The position numbers and the translations under genes are program-made. From contig NCGJ01000014.1 in NCBI GenBank assembly GCA_002281555.1, forward strand, positions 22,336 to 86,335: DNA of 64,000 bases, in the 5' to 3' direction. The notes beneath the pieces are model-generated. The model had not been told where the DNA came from and did not search any database. It was given only the letters and a program-made list of their open reading frames with translations. Position 1 is the stretch's first letter, and the number at the start of each line of letters is the position of its first letter. This stretch comes from Hydrogenophilales bacterium 28-61-23. GTDB taxonomy: Bacteria; Pseudomonadota; Gammaproteobacteria; Burkholderiales; Thiobacillaceae. Shown one piece after another: positions 16,190-24,800 of the stretch.

Positions 16190-16987
16190 TCAAAGCGTGG
16201 TCGCGCCATGATCGACCAATAACTTCTGTATCCGCTTGTTGTCGGTAAACGTGGTCGAGTCGAGCGCCGTGCCCTTGTTCTTGTCCTGAACATTCGCATC
16301 GACGCCCGTTTCCAGCATCAGGCGCACCGCCTGCTCGAACCCTTCCATCGCCGCCACGCTGAGCGCGGTCCGGCCCTCTCGATTGAACAGCGTGTAATCG
16401 GGACGGAACGGCATCAGCACGCGGATGACATCCAGACGATTCATGCTGGCCGCCGCGGTCAAAGCCGAATTCCCATCGCCACTTTTGAAATCCGGATTGG
16501 CTCCAGCCTTCAACAACAGCCTGGCGATTCGGGCATGCCCGCGTAGAGCCGCAAGCACCAACGGGGTGTAACCGCCGCCTTTGAGATCCGGATCGGCGCC
16601 GGCATCCAGCAGCAGGCGCGTGATTTCGACATCGCCCTGCTCGACCGCGAGAATCAGCGCCGATTTGCCCCACTGCCCAGTCAAACCGTTGGGATTCACC
16701 CCGTTCTTCAACAATGCGTCGATCCGTTCCCGATCTCTTTTTTCAACCGCATGGATCAACTCCAACTGCCCTTCGACCGCATATTCCGGCTCCTGGTCGT
16801 TGCCGGTGGCCTTGATGCGGGCGAATTCGAGCGGGTTGAACTTCCGGCGTTCGGCGTCCTGCCGAGCGCCCGTCTCGGCGGGAAAGAGCCAGGTATCGCG
16901 CTCCATGTCGAAGGCGAGAGCCTGGGGCGCCAGCACGAACAAAGCCAATGGAAATAGGCAGGTCGGCAAGCCCTTGCCGACTTTCAT
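16190..16987 (-). CDS. Exported ankyrin-repeat protein
   Basis: From the ATG at 16987 the protein has 265 residues: a signal peptide (FPLALFVLAPQALA), a 50-residue linker and about six ankyrin repeats (for example KSALILAVEQGDVEITRLLL, YTPLVLAALRGHARIARLLL, RTALSVAAMEGFEQAVRLML). Ankyrin repeats are protein-binding scaffolds, here predicted periplasmic. The residues VGKGLPT just after the start come from a REP-like repeat that overlaps the coding start, and no good ribosome-binding site is seen. The gene is 41 bp behind the porin gene. Confidence 0.8.
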   Translation of the reverse strand: MKVGKGLPTCLFPLALFVLAPQALAFDMERDTWLFPAETGARQDAERRKFNPLEFARIKATGNDQEPEYAVEGQLELIHAVEKRDRERIDALLKNGVNPNGLTGQWGKSALILAVEQGDVEITRLLLDAGADPDLKGGGYTPLVLAALRGHARIARLLLKAGANPDFKSGDGNSALTAAASMNRLDVIRVLMPFRPDYTLFNREGRTALSVAAMEGFEQAVRLMLETGVDANVQDKNKGTALDSTTFTDNKRIQKLLVDHGATTL

Positions 16988-17019
16988 TGCGATCTGTCGG
17001 CAATGGGTTGCCGACCTAC
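16962..17019 (-). repeat. Two REP-like palindromes straddling the ankyrin gene start
   Basis: GTCGGCAAGCCCTTGCCGAC (16962-16981) lies inside the coding sequence and encodes VGKGLPT; GTCGGCAA-TGGG-TTGCCGACCTAC (16996-17019) lies just upstream. The ATG (16985-16987) sits between them. Confidence 0.85.
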
Positions 17020-17027
17020 AGCCTGGC

Positions 17028-18593
17028 TCAGAACTTGGCATTCAGATCCACCTGCATAACATTGACACTGTATTTAAGGCCGTCTATCTCACTCGCTGAC
17101 TGCCACTTCAATGACAGCCAGGTATTCCGATCCAGACCATAAAGTCCGCCAATAAAATAACCCTTGCTGTTGGTGCCGCCCAAATTAAAGTCGGAATCGG
17201 TGAAGGCATCGAGAACCGCATCGCGCTCAAGATATCGATATCCAAAATAGGCCTGCCAGTCGCCGGATAAAGAAACACTGGGTTTGCCGACCGTGGTTTT
17301 AAACATCCAGCCTTGTGTTTTCGCTTCATGAGCGGAGCCTAACAAGCTGGCCACTTCAGCTTGGTCATAACCTACGTTCTTAACAACATCCGCGCTGAAA
17401 ATGACATGAACAGGATCGAAATAGCTCAAGTCAGTCATCGCGGTAAGGTTGATCACCCGATAATCGGCAGCCAGACCATATGCGTCCGTTTTATCAACTG
17501 GCGCAACCTGAAATACAGTATTTCCTTTTTGCCGGTAACTTAAGATCGAGTCTGAATATTCGTAAAGTGCGTCACCGCTTATATCGTCCTTAACAGCCTT
17601 GATATTGCGGTAGTCATAATATGAAACGCCGATACGCCAGCTTGAGTAAGCGCCACTGCGCCAATCAACCGCCCCCTGGGCTGCAAACAACCACTTATCT
17701 TTTGCTTTATTGGTGTTCGATGACTGAACTTCCTGAAGCGGAAAGACGCCAACCGTGAAAAAAGGCTTGGCGGTCATTGTTCTGTTCGCCCAGGGTTTGA
17801 ATCCGGCGGCAACACCATCGAAATTCAAATCATCATCCCAAACCAAGTCGGTGCTGAAGAATGGATTGGGAATTCGGCCTGCCGTAATTTCAAGCCAGTC
17901 CGCGGGTTTGGCTTTCCCGTAGGCACGGTCAAGAACCAGAGAATATTTATTACCGCTGACTCCAAGCGTTTGGTTAGTCGAAACAGGATCGGATGTATTT
18001 CCTGTTGTAAGTCGAAAACCGGCAGAGACCGAATCAGAAACTTTTGCCAATAAACCCAAACGGGCGCGCACACGGGTACGGCTTCGATCTTCTGACGTAT
18101 TAATTGGGTTCGCAGCGGTTCCCAGGCCATACGGCTGGGTAATGAAATTGGTACCGATATCATTATCGGAGGCAAAGATATCTTCCTGATATCGAACCCG
18201 AATATCCCCTTCCCACTTCAACCGATCCACCCATTCCGGCACCGCGTTGACATCGCCCCAGCGCTCGGTCTTGGCCTGGGCCACGACTTCCTGGCGCAAC
18301 TGCTCGCGTATCTCCCGCTTCACCACTTCGGGGATATAGGGCACCCGAACCACGCCGGCGGCGGCTTCCGCCTTGATGGCGGCATCGGCCTTCTCCTGGC
18401 CCTTGTCTTCGGCCTGTTTGACCAGCGCCTTGGCCGCTTCGTCGGTCAATATGCCCTTTTCCACCAGGGCATCGATGATCGCCTGGGTGGTTGCGCGCAA
18501 GGCTTCGAGCTGCTCCCGCTCGCCCGCCTGTGCGGGCATGGCTGCAGCGAGGGCAAGCGCCAGGATCAGAGGTTTGATGGTGGTCTGTTTCAT
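17028..18593 (-). CDS. Putative outer-membrane porin with N-terminal coiled coil
   Basis: 521 residues: signal peptide (LILALALAAAMPAQA), a helical periplasmic region (about 25-105, EQLEALRATTQAIIDALVEK) and a beta-barrel rich in alternating aromatic/polar strands, ending in a C-terminal Phe (VNVMQVDLNAKF), the usual BAM recognition end. It resembles the family annotated as putative porin. Base composition in the barrel (17040-18200) is visibly more AT-rich than its neighbours. It sits between TonB and the ankyrin gene, and a MITE-like element occupies its upstream gap. Substrate unknown. Confidence 0.82.
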   Translation of the reverse strand: MKQTTIKPLILALALAAAMPAQAGEREQLEALRATTQAIIDALVEKGILTDEAAKALVKQAEDKGQEKADAAIKAEAAAGVVRVPYIPEVVKREIREQLRQEVVAQAKTERWGDVNAVPEWVDRLKWEGDIRVRYQEDIFASDNDIGTNFITQPYGLGTAANPINTSEDRSRTRVRARLGLLAKVSDSVSAGFRLTTGNTSDPVSTNQTLGVSGNKYSLVLDRAYGKAKPADWLEITAGRIPNPFFSTDLVWDDDLNFDGVAAGFKPWANRTMTAKPFFTVGVFPLQEVQSSNTNKAKDKWLFAAQGAVDWRSGAYSSWRIGVSYYDYRNIKAVKDDISGDALYEYSDSILSYRQKGNTVFQVAPVDKTDAYGLAADYRVINLTAMTDLSYFDPVHVIFSADVVKNVGYDQAEVASLLGSAHEAKTQGWMFKTTVGKPSVSLSGDWQAYFGYRYLERDAVLDAFTDSDFNLGGTNSKGYFIGGLYGLDRNTWLSLKWQSASEIDGLKYSVNVMQVDLNAKF

Positions 18594-18619
18594 ATCGTCG
18601 TCTTCAATTCAACTTGTAA

Positions 18620-18812
18620 TAAGCCCAGATTGTCCATTGGCGCTATTGGTGTTGCCCCCCTCTCCCGCAAGCGGGAGAGGGGCTGGGGGAGAGGGGGGGT
18701 GCGCATGAGAAAGCATCCTCGTACGCCGTTTCCCTCACCCCAACCCTCTCCCGCTTGCGGGAGAGGGGGCAACAAATCTTTCAACACGCTAATAATCAAT
18801 CTCGGATAAACA
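18620..18812. mobile_element. MITE-like palindromic element, copy 2
   Basis: Inverted relative to copy 1 at 15978-16172, with the same CCCTCTCCCGCAAGCGGGAG stems, the same centre (here TGAGAAAGCATCCTC) and the same outer ends (AACACGCTAATAATCAATC). It occupies nearly the whole 249-bp gap between tonB and the porin gene. Confidence 0.75.
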
Positions 18813-18842
18813 TCGGCACAAATTACCGACAGCCCTCTGCAT

Positions 18843-19493
18843 TCACCGCGAAACCACACGCAGCTTGACCGGCTGGGGAATGTCCTCCGGCAAAGGATCG
18901 CGCAACGTCATGCCTTGAATCTCGCGGCGCAGGACTTCATCCAGTTCGGCATTGCCGCTGCCCTTGTCCAGACGCATCCGGATCACACCGCCCGCCACAT
19001 CGAACCAGATCTGCGCAACGACCTGATAGTCCTTGCCCTGCAGCGCCTTGACCCGCTTCAACTCGTCTTCCAACTGGCGAGAAATACGTTTCGAATACCA
19101 GGCATTGCGATCGCCGCCGGCGCCGCCACCGCCAATGCCGATTCCGGTACCTCTGGCCAGATCGGTCGCCATGCCGCCCGCCGGGCCGTCCGGTATGCCA
19201 CCGGGCGGCGGCGGCGCGTCATCCGGCGGCGTGTCCTGAGGCTTGGGGTCATTGATGACCACCTCCTCCTTCGGCTGCTCGATTTTCTCCGGCTCGGGCG
19301 GCTTTTCTTCCGGTGGCTTGGGTGGCGGCGGCTTCACCAGCGAAATGGTCTGGATAGCGGGCGGCTTCGGTTTCTCCGCGTCATTGATAAAGCCCATGAC
19401 CAGCCAGATCACACCCGCCGTAAAAACCGCCATGAACAACAGGCCGCCGATCAGCGGCAAACGACTGCGCAGGGATCGCTTGTGTGCCGGCAT
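18843..19493 (-). CDS. TonB-family energy transducer
   Basis: From ATG 19493 the protein has 216 residues. A basic N-terminus (MPAHKRSLRSRLP) leads into one membrane anchor (GGLLFMAVFTAGVIWLVMGF). Next is a Pro/Lys/Glu-rich periplasm-spanning region (KPPPPKPPEEKPPEPEKIEQ), a Gly-rich linker, and a TonB C-terminal domain (VVAQIWFDVAGGVIRMRLDK, AELDEVLRREI). It follows exbD by only 2 bp. Such proteins pass proton-motive force from ExbBD to an outer-membrane partner; the nearby porin and TpsB are candidates, but no TonB-dependent receptor with a plug domain is present. Confidence 0.88.
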   Translation of the reverse strand: MPAHKRSLRSRLPLIGGLLFMAVFTAGVIWLVMGFINDAEKPKPPAIQTISLVKPPPPKPPEEKPPEPEKIEQPKEEVVINDPKPQDTPPDDAPPPPGGIPDGPAGGMATDLARGTGIGIGGGGAGGDRNAWYSKRISRQLEDELKRVKALQGKDYQVVAQIWFDVAGGVIRMRLDKGSGNAELDEVLRREIQGMTLRDPLPEDIPQPVKLRVVSR

Positions 19494-19495
19494 CG

Positions 19496-19903
19496 TTACT
19501 TGGGCTGCTTGGCCGTCACCAGACCGAGCTGAGTGATTTCCAGACGACCGCACAAATCCATGACATCGATGACTTTTTCATAAGCGATCTTCGAATCGCC
19601 CTTGATCACCACCGGCAAATCGGGCGTTGCCGCCTTGAAGCCGCGCAAGCGGCTTTCCAGTTCGCTCATGCTGACCGGGTAGGTATCCAGATAAATCTGG
19701 CCGTTCGCATCAATGGTGACCGCCTTGGTTTTTGGCTTGCCCAGACTGGGCGTATTGCTGGCCTTGGGCAGATTGACCTTGATGCCCTGCACCGAAGCAG
19801 TGGTCATGATGATGAAGATGATCAGCAGCACATAGGCCAGATCCAGCATCGGCGTGATGTTGATATCGTCAAACGGCTCATTGTCTTCGCGTAGTTCGGA
19901 CAT
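19496..19903 (-). CDS. exbD: ExbD-family proton channel subunit
   Basis: 135 residues: short cytoplasmic N-terminus (MSELREDNEPFDDINITPML), one membrane helix holding the essential Asp in MLDLAYVLLIIFIIM, then the periplasmic ExbD/TolR domain (VNLPKASNTPSLGK, AVTIDANGQIYLD, VVIKGDSKIAYEKVIDVMDL). It works with the ExbB-type channel encoded directly upstream. Gap to the upstream gene 21 bp; operon with the TonB gene. Confidence 0.92.
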   Translation of the reverse strand: MSELREDNEPFDDINITPMLDLAYVLLIIFIIMTTASVQGIKVNLPKASNTPSLGKPKTKAVTIDANGQIYLDTYPVSMSELESRLRGFKAATPDLPVVIKGDSKIAYEKVIDVMDLCGRLEITQLGLVTAKQPK

Positions 19904-19924
19904 CTTCGTCTCCGCTCCTCGCCT

Positions 19925-21703
19925 TTATCGGCTGTAGGTTTCGGCGATGCGGGCGATGTACTCGTCCACGAACACATGCATATCGGCACCGATGGACTTG
20001 ATGCGCGAGCCTAGATAGTTGTAGCCAAACAGCGCCGGGATCGCCACGCCCAGGCCGGCGACGGTGGCCACCAGGGCGGCGGCGATACCCGGCGCGATGG
20101 CCGCCACGTTGACGTCGCCGGTCGCGGCAATAGCCGCGAAGGTAATCATCACGCCGACCACGGTGCCCAGCAGACCCAGGAAGGGACCGCCGGAAATGGC
20201 GATGGTCAGCAACACCATCAGACTGCTGAGCTTCTGGTTTTCCCGCACCAGGGCGCCATCGAGGGTGGCGCGGATAGCATTCAGGGCCTGGGGAGACAGT
20301 TCCACGTCGGCGCGCTCGCCCACCCGCTTTTTCACTTCCTGGATGCCCGCGTGATAAATGCGGTACAGGCTGGCGTTCTGGAAATGGTCATGGTGGCCGA
20401 ACATGATCGAAGCCAATCCCGCGTTTTTCAGGTCCGCGTCTTCCGGGTTGTCATCGGCATCCAGCGCGGCGGTGTCCTTGCTCTTGAGATCGTGGAAAGC
20501 CTCCATGAAAGTCTTGTTGGCCTTATCGGTCTTGCTCACCACCATCGCCTTGATCGTCATCACCAACACGCTGATGCCCAACATCACCATCAAGATGCCG
20601 ATCACCACCCAGCCGTCCAGGGTCACGCTTTGCAGAATGACACCGAAGTAGGACGCTTCGCCGCCGCCCTCGCCTTCACTCTCGTCCTCGCCGTAGACCG
20701 TCAGCTTCGCATCCGCGCCCTGACCCAGAGCGGCCGCCTTGATCCAGTCGGCGCCGCGCGCCACGTTGGCCAGATTCAGTTCATCCATCTCACCATGGAA
20801 GCCGCGACCGAGTGTGATATCCCCGCCCATATCCGGACAGTGCGCCTCGGAGCCGGCAACCTTCTGGCCGTTGACATAGACGGAAACGTCTTCGCCCATG
20901 GTCAGGGCCAGATGAAACCAGCCCGAGGCGGGTAGATCGACCGGCGGCATGCTTTGCAGATTGACGCTGCCGTCGTTCACCGTGGCAACCAGCTTGCCAT
21001 CCTGAAGCGCCAGAGCGACCGACTTGTTGCCATCGACGCGGCTGAACAAAACCGAGTTCTGCTTGGCCTCGCTGGAGCGAACCCAGGCCGAGAACGTGGC
21101 TCCGGTCGCCCGGCCGATATTCAGCGAAGGCGACGCCCGAATGGTCAGCGTCGCCTCGCCGTCAAAACCCAGCCCCCCGCCGATGGCCGCCCCGGCCAGA
21201 CGCGCGCCGGTGAATTCGATGGCATGGTTGGCATTGCCGGTTGCATCCTGCGGCGCGCCATTGGCCTCGCTGAAATGCCAGACCCCGACCTGATTGGCGT
21301 CGTAAGTGCCCTTGACATCGCCGCCCGCCGTACCGGCCTCGTTACCCGAATACAGCCAGATTTTCTGCGTGTTGTTGCCCGGCTCCAGCTTGGGCGCCTG
21401 CACCCAGATCAAAGCCAGTTGATTGACCGCATCGAATTTCTCGATATGGAATTTGAGCGGTGTCTTGTCATCCTCAGCGACAAAACGCAGATCGGAACCG
21501 TCTTCCTTGGCATTGATGAAATCGAAATTGCCCGTATGCAAACGCACCAGCACCGGCACATTGGCTAGCCCCGCCTTCAGATCGGCCCCATCGGCGGCCG
21601 TATTCAGGTTGATGGCCTTACGCGCGGTCCAGTCACCGTTCCACCAAGCATGGGCATGAACAGACATGAACAGCAGGAACAGAGACAGCAGAAAGCGCTT
21701 CAT
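19925..21703 (-). CDS. DUF2341 / LamG-like domain fused to ExbB/TolQ proton channel
   Basis: From ATG 21703 the protein has 592 residues: a signal peptide (MKRFLLSLFLLFMSVHAHA), a DUF2341 domain (about 22-125, WWNGDWTARKAINLN), a concanavalin/LamG-like jelly roll (about 130-325, GVWHFSEANGAPQDATGNAN, FSAWVRSSE, DELNLANVARGADWIKAA), a membrane helix (about 355-380) and a C-terminal MotA/TolQ/ExbB domain with SGGPFLGLLGTVVGVMITFA and LVATVAGLGVAIPALFGYNY. So a probable glycan- or protein-binding periplasmic domain is joined to a proton channel. It lies between tpsA and exbD. The role of the fusion is unknown to me. Confidence 0.88.
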   Translation of the reverse strand: MKRFLLSLFLLFMSVHAHAWWNGDWTARKAINLNTAADGADLKAGLANVPVLVRLHTGNFDFINAKEDGSDLRFVAEDDKTPLKFHIEKFDAVNQLALIWVQAPKLEPGNNTQKIWLYSGNEAGTAGGDVKGTYDANQVGVWHFSEANGAPQDATGNANHAIEFTGARLAGAAIGGGLGFDGEATLTIRASPSLNIGRATGATFSAWVRSSEAKQNSVLFSRVDGNKSVALALQDGKLVATVNDGSVNLQSMPPVDLPASGWFHLALTMGEDVSVYVNGQKVAGSEAHCPDMGGDITLGRGFHGEMDELNLANVARGADWIKAAALGQGADAKLTVYGEDESEGEGGGEASYFGVILQSVTLDGWVVIGILMVMLGISVLVMTIKAMVVSKTDKANKTFMEAFHDLKSKDTAALDADDNPEDADLKNAGLASIMFGHHDHFQNASLYRIYHAGIQEVKKRVGERADVELSPQALNAIRATLDGALVRENQKLSSLMVLLTIAISGGPFLGLLGTVVGVMITFAAIAATGDVNVAAIAPGIAAALVATVAGLGVAIPALFGYNYLGSRIKSIGADMHVFVDEYIARIAETYSR

Positions 21704-21786
21704 GAACGGACTCGGCAATAAAACAAAGTCGCGCATTATGAGTTGGCGCTGTTACAGCGCCGTTAAGGCGGCATGAAGCTAATGAC

Positions 21787-21830
21787 TCAGTGCGGCAGGG
21801 CGGCATAGACATGCCGCCCTGTCGCACTGA
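21787..21830. terminator. 20-bp hairpin after tpsA
   Basis: TCAGTGCG...GGGCGGCAT pairs with ATGCCGCCC...CGCACTGA across an AGAC loop, with one G-U pair. It lies in the 154-bp gap between tpsA and the DUF2341-ExbB gene. There is no U-run, and the core is of the REP type (GGGCGGCAT/ATGCCGCCC), so it may only attenuate or stabilise. Confidence 0.5.
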
Positions 21831-21857
21831 AACCCCTGCCCTCACATGCAACGAAGA

Positions 21858-24800
21858 CTAGCCGCGACGGCGTCGCTCCTCTTCTCTCCGATTCTTCTCC
21901 GCCTCATCCAACTGATCGGAAACGCTGGCCGTGCCATCGCCAAAACCCAGCACCTCGACAGTGATGAAACTGGGCTTGAAGCCGGCCATGGCCTGTTTCA
22001 TTTCCTGCGCGGCTTTCTGAGATTCCTCGCTGGTTGCCGCAAGTGAACGTGTCGCCTCGCCAGCAGTCTGGGCGGCGTCACCGAGACTCCCGATACCGGA
22101 AATGCTCAGCCCCCCGGTATCCACAGCCACAGGCACACCGATGGAGAGCCCGCTGACCTGAATGTTGTCGGCACCGATCACGTGCGCGGCGGCGATATTC
22201 AAGTTACCCGAAGCGCGAATACCGGCATCGCCCGCGTTCACCGCACCGCTCGGTGCGATCAGCGAAACATCGCCCGGCACGATGACCTCGCGCGCCAGCA
22301 GCACACCGATACCCGAACCGGCAATGGAGTTGGCCAGATTGACCTTCAGGTTGCCCTTGCCGTCGTATTCGTAAGTCGGCGGCGGCGCGGCGGTGGCGGT
22401 TTTGGCGCCTTTGCCGGCATCGATATCGCCCAGCAGGCTGAACAACATGATGTCGTCGCGCAGGAGCCGTTCGTACTCCGTCGTCCGTGCGGCTTTCTTT
22501 TCCTGTCCAAGGGTGAACACCCGCGAGGTATTGACGGCGAAATTGTCGCGCACATAGGAACGGATACCGCCGCCGTTGACCGTAAACAACCCCAGTTCGG
22601 ACGCTTTCCTGATACCAGCCAGATCCACCGGATTACTGACCAGACCGACCGCCACCGAGCCACCCGGGGTCAGCAGTTCGATATCACCGCCCTGGTTGGT
22701 GCGTATCTGGCTGAAGAAAACACTCAAATCGCCTGCATAGGCGATCTTGTCGCCAGCCGCATTCTTACCAGGGAAGAACAGGGCTATCGCCTTGTTTGCG
22801 CGTTCGTAGCCCAGGCCCTGGTTGGCCTCAACGCCAGCCATCTCCAGTTCGTGATAGAAGATGCGGCGCGCCCGCGCATCGAGCGGCGAGGCATCGAAAG
22901 CAGCCAGCGCCGCGACGATCTCCTCGCCAGCCAACGTTTTCATGCTGGTGCGATAAGTCGAGTCTTTCAGCTTGGTCTGTACCTCCGCATAGCTCAGACC
23001 GGTATTTTCGGGCTGCAGCATGGTCACGCGGCGGATTTCAAAGTCCTCAATGGCGGCGGCAAAATCGGTCAGCGCAGTGCTGCCCGCAGCCAGATAGGTC
23101 GCCGAAAAAGCCGCGTAGTCGGGCTGGCGCGGCCGTCCGTCGGCATCCGCGCCCATGCCGGACAAGAGGGTGATGTGCGCGCCACCCGCCGGCAAGGCCG
23201 GGTTCTTGAGATTACCGTTGCTGACGATGCCCGCTGTGCTGCCCAGGTCGATATTCCGACCGACGGCCACATTGAGATAGCCCGGTCCATCGACCTGGAT
23301 GCCGCTACCGTTGTTCGCGAGATATCCGTCGATGCGCAAGGGCTGATAGCGAATGTCGCGGCCCGCCTGGATGTTGCTGGTCTGCCCCGCCGCAACATGC
23401 TGGGCGGTAAGCGAGAGGTCGCGAATATCGAGACCGGCCAGGAACTCCACCAGCTTAGGGAAATAAAGTGTGTCGAGAGCCGTTTCGTTCTCCGCAACAT
23501 ACTCGATGCTGCCCGTCTCGGCATAGACGCGCACCGGATCGGCATCGTTCAGGTGGGTGAGATCGGGAGCGTGGTACGCGGCCGTATCCTGGATGCTGAA
23601 CAACAACGCATCCGCCGGTTCGAAACCCTTGCTTGGCGCCTGCAGCGACGGCAAACGAGCGGGATCCACATCGGACATGGCGACACCGCCCGAGAAGGTG
23701 ACGTCCCCCTGCGCCAGCAACTGAAATTTGCCCTGGCTGGACGGGTACATGGCGAAGGTATTGCCGACTTTCACGCTACCGTTGACCGCCGCCACAGTCA
23801 GCGAACCGGGGTAAACGAATGTACCGGTCATGAAATTGGGCGCGCTGCCGCCATAGACTTCACTCACGAACAACGCTTGTTCGTCGACCCGCGCGCGGTC
23901 GTTGCTCAGAAGCAGATCGCCCTGCGCCGAGACAAGACGAACCGCACTGTCATCGCCGTAGGTGAAGAAATCCGTATTGGAGGACGACTTGTAACTGCCG
24001 CTGACATTCAGGCTGCCTGCCAGCGTGCCCGTCGCCGCCACGGTCGGATTGAAGGCCGTTTCCAGCACCAGCCCGTTGCGCGCGAACACCTCAATCTGGC
24101 TGGCGCCCATCGCCAGTATCAGATTACGGTTGTCGTATGTATCGGAATCCAGATCGGTCGCAGGCATGGCGCCGATGGCGCCACCCGCTGTCACCCGGCC
24201 CTGCCCCTTCTGCACGTACATGAAACTGCCGCGAATATCGCCGTCCGCATGCATTTCGGCGTTGCCGCCGCCGGTCTCGAACAGCTTGCCGCCAGCATCC
24301 TGCGCGGCATAGTCGCGCCCGGTGGTGGGCAGAGAAACGGACAGGTTGTCGATATTCCGGCCCGCCTCGATATGCACATTGCCGCCACCCAGCGCGCCCA
24401 CGCCCTGGTTGAAGTATTCATAAGCGACACCCCAGGTCGGGCTACGGGCGATGGCCCCCGTGCTGTCGATCGTGCCACGTCGCTGCAGCCAGTTGTTGGT
24501 CAACTGGCCGTATTCGGGCGCCGCGATGGAACCGGCGGCGACGATGCCGAGTGCGCCGCCGTCAACGCCGTAGGACACCTTGCCGAAGTAGCTGTCGGTC
24601 GGTTTGATGTAGGCGTCGGGATTGCTGTCGTCCCTGCCCGCCGTGTAGACCACCGACACACGGTTGTGACTGCCGTCGTTATTGAGGCCGATCTCCACGT
24701 CGCCACCCGCCGCGATCTGGATGGCACCGGTACCGGTGCGGATCAGCTTGCCGCCCTTGAGCACGAAGTCGCCCGTGCCCGCTTCCAGATTGCGCTGCAC

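Noticed and set aside
16000..16299. Upstream coding extension of the coiled-coil protein
   Set aside because: It reads through the MITE-like element and the end of the ankyrin gene; the signal peptide and AAGGA site mark the start at 15966.
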